A DNA stretch of 64,000 bases, taken from Flavobacteriaceae bacterium (GTDB lineage Bacteria; Bacteroidota; Bacteroidia; Flavobacteriales; Flavobacteriaceae). The stretch covers positions 1-64,000 of the forward strand of contig JAESRX010000038.1 in assembly GCA_016764435.1 (NCBI GenBank), given 5' to 3'. Position 1 is the stretch's first letter, and each line of letters begins with the position of its first letter. Under the pieces are notes generated by a model. The model searched no databases and was not told the origin of the DNA. It was given only the letters and a program-made list of their open reading frames with translations. Below, in pieces: positions 63,910 to 64,000 of this stretch. The translations under genes were made by a program, and so were the position numbers.

Positions 63910-64000
63910 ATGGAATCATGTAATAAAGATCAATTTTTAAATTCAAACAAACTTTTTAGAACAACTGGTGTGGTTGAATCCGTGCGTGGGGAGCAAGCTA
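63910..64000 (+). CDS. Possible start of a gene cut by the right edge
   Basis: An ATG at 63910 opens a frame that stays open for 30 codons to the window end (MESCNKDQFLNSNKLFRTTG, then VVESVRGEQA). The composition is protein-like and it points away from dnaE, but it is too short to assign. Confidence 0.3.
   Translation, partial: MESCNKDQFLNSNKLFRTTGVVESVRGEQA

Overview
The window is a chromosomal segment of a marine-type Flavobacteriaceae bacterium (phylum Bacteroidota). The evidence is low GC content, absence of Shine-Dalgarno sequences, several promoters with the Bacteroidota -7 box TANNTTTG, a gldA gliding-motility gene, SprB-type adhesin repeats, Porin_10, Wzi and PagL-like outer-membrane proteins, and a DnaE carrying an N-terminal proofreading exonuclease. 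No tRNA, rRNA, CRISPR array, prophage or classical insertion sequence was seen.

Layout. (1) 1-1501, minus: the N-terminal 500 residues of a large secreted adhesin that runs off the left edge. (2) 1502-2956: long AT-rich non-coding stretch with small inverted repeats. (3) 2957-29799, plus: a surface polysaccharide (capsule or O-antigen) locus. It encodes dTDP-L-rhamnose synthesis (rfbACDB), a WlbA-type UDP-sugar dehydrogenase, a NusG/UpxY-like antiterminator, two UDP-sugar 6-dehydrogenases, ManC, the Wza export protein, a UDP-glucuronate 4-epimerase, Wzz, Wzx, Wzy, five glycosyltransferases, and a bacillosamine-type module (PglC, PglD, PglE, PglF) that makes and loads the first sugar on undecaprenyl phosphate. 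A Wzi-like protein follows on the opposite strand. (4) 31.5-32.65 kb: an island of decayed REP-like palindromes around a small GIY-YIG nuclease gene. (5) 32.83-37.1 kb: an aromatic amino acid operon (prephenate dehydratase, aminotransferase, prephenate dehydrogenase, DAHP synthase/chorismate mutase). It is preceded by a good promoter, a short leader peptide with eight consecutive Phe/Tyr codons and an intrinsic terminator, together a textbook attenuator arrangement. (6) 37.3-54.2 kb: housekeeping and envelope genes: rsgA, dtd, two DUF3857/transglutaminase-like proteins, a YceI lipoprotein, an Lrp regulator divergent from a methionine gamma-lyase-like enzyme, nhaC, a DUF3667 gene broken by an in-frame amber codon, a Porin_10 protein, rnhB, a nucleoid-associated protein and a patatin. 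(7) 54.4-63.6 kb: lipB and a Pmp3-like peptide (minus), gldA (plus), then a minus-strand run dnaE, two PagL-like proteins and a DUF2807 lipoprotein. A possible gene start is cut at the right edge.

How the genes work together. Locus 3 supplies nucleotide sugars (dTDP-rhamnose, UDP-GlcA/GalA, a UDP-N-acetylhexosaminuronate, GDP-mannose and UDP-diacetylbacillosamine). It builds the repeat unit on a lipid carrier, flips it (Wzx), polymerises it (Wzy with Wzz) and exports it (Wza, probably with Wzi at the surface). Operon 5 contains the committed DAHP step, both prephenate branches and an aminotransferase; its leader suggests control by charged Phe/Tyr tRNA. The strongest candidates for new biology are the aromatic attenuator, the repeat island around the GIY-YIG gene, and the leader hairpin before the mid-locus UpxY-like gene.
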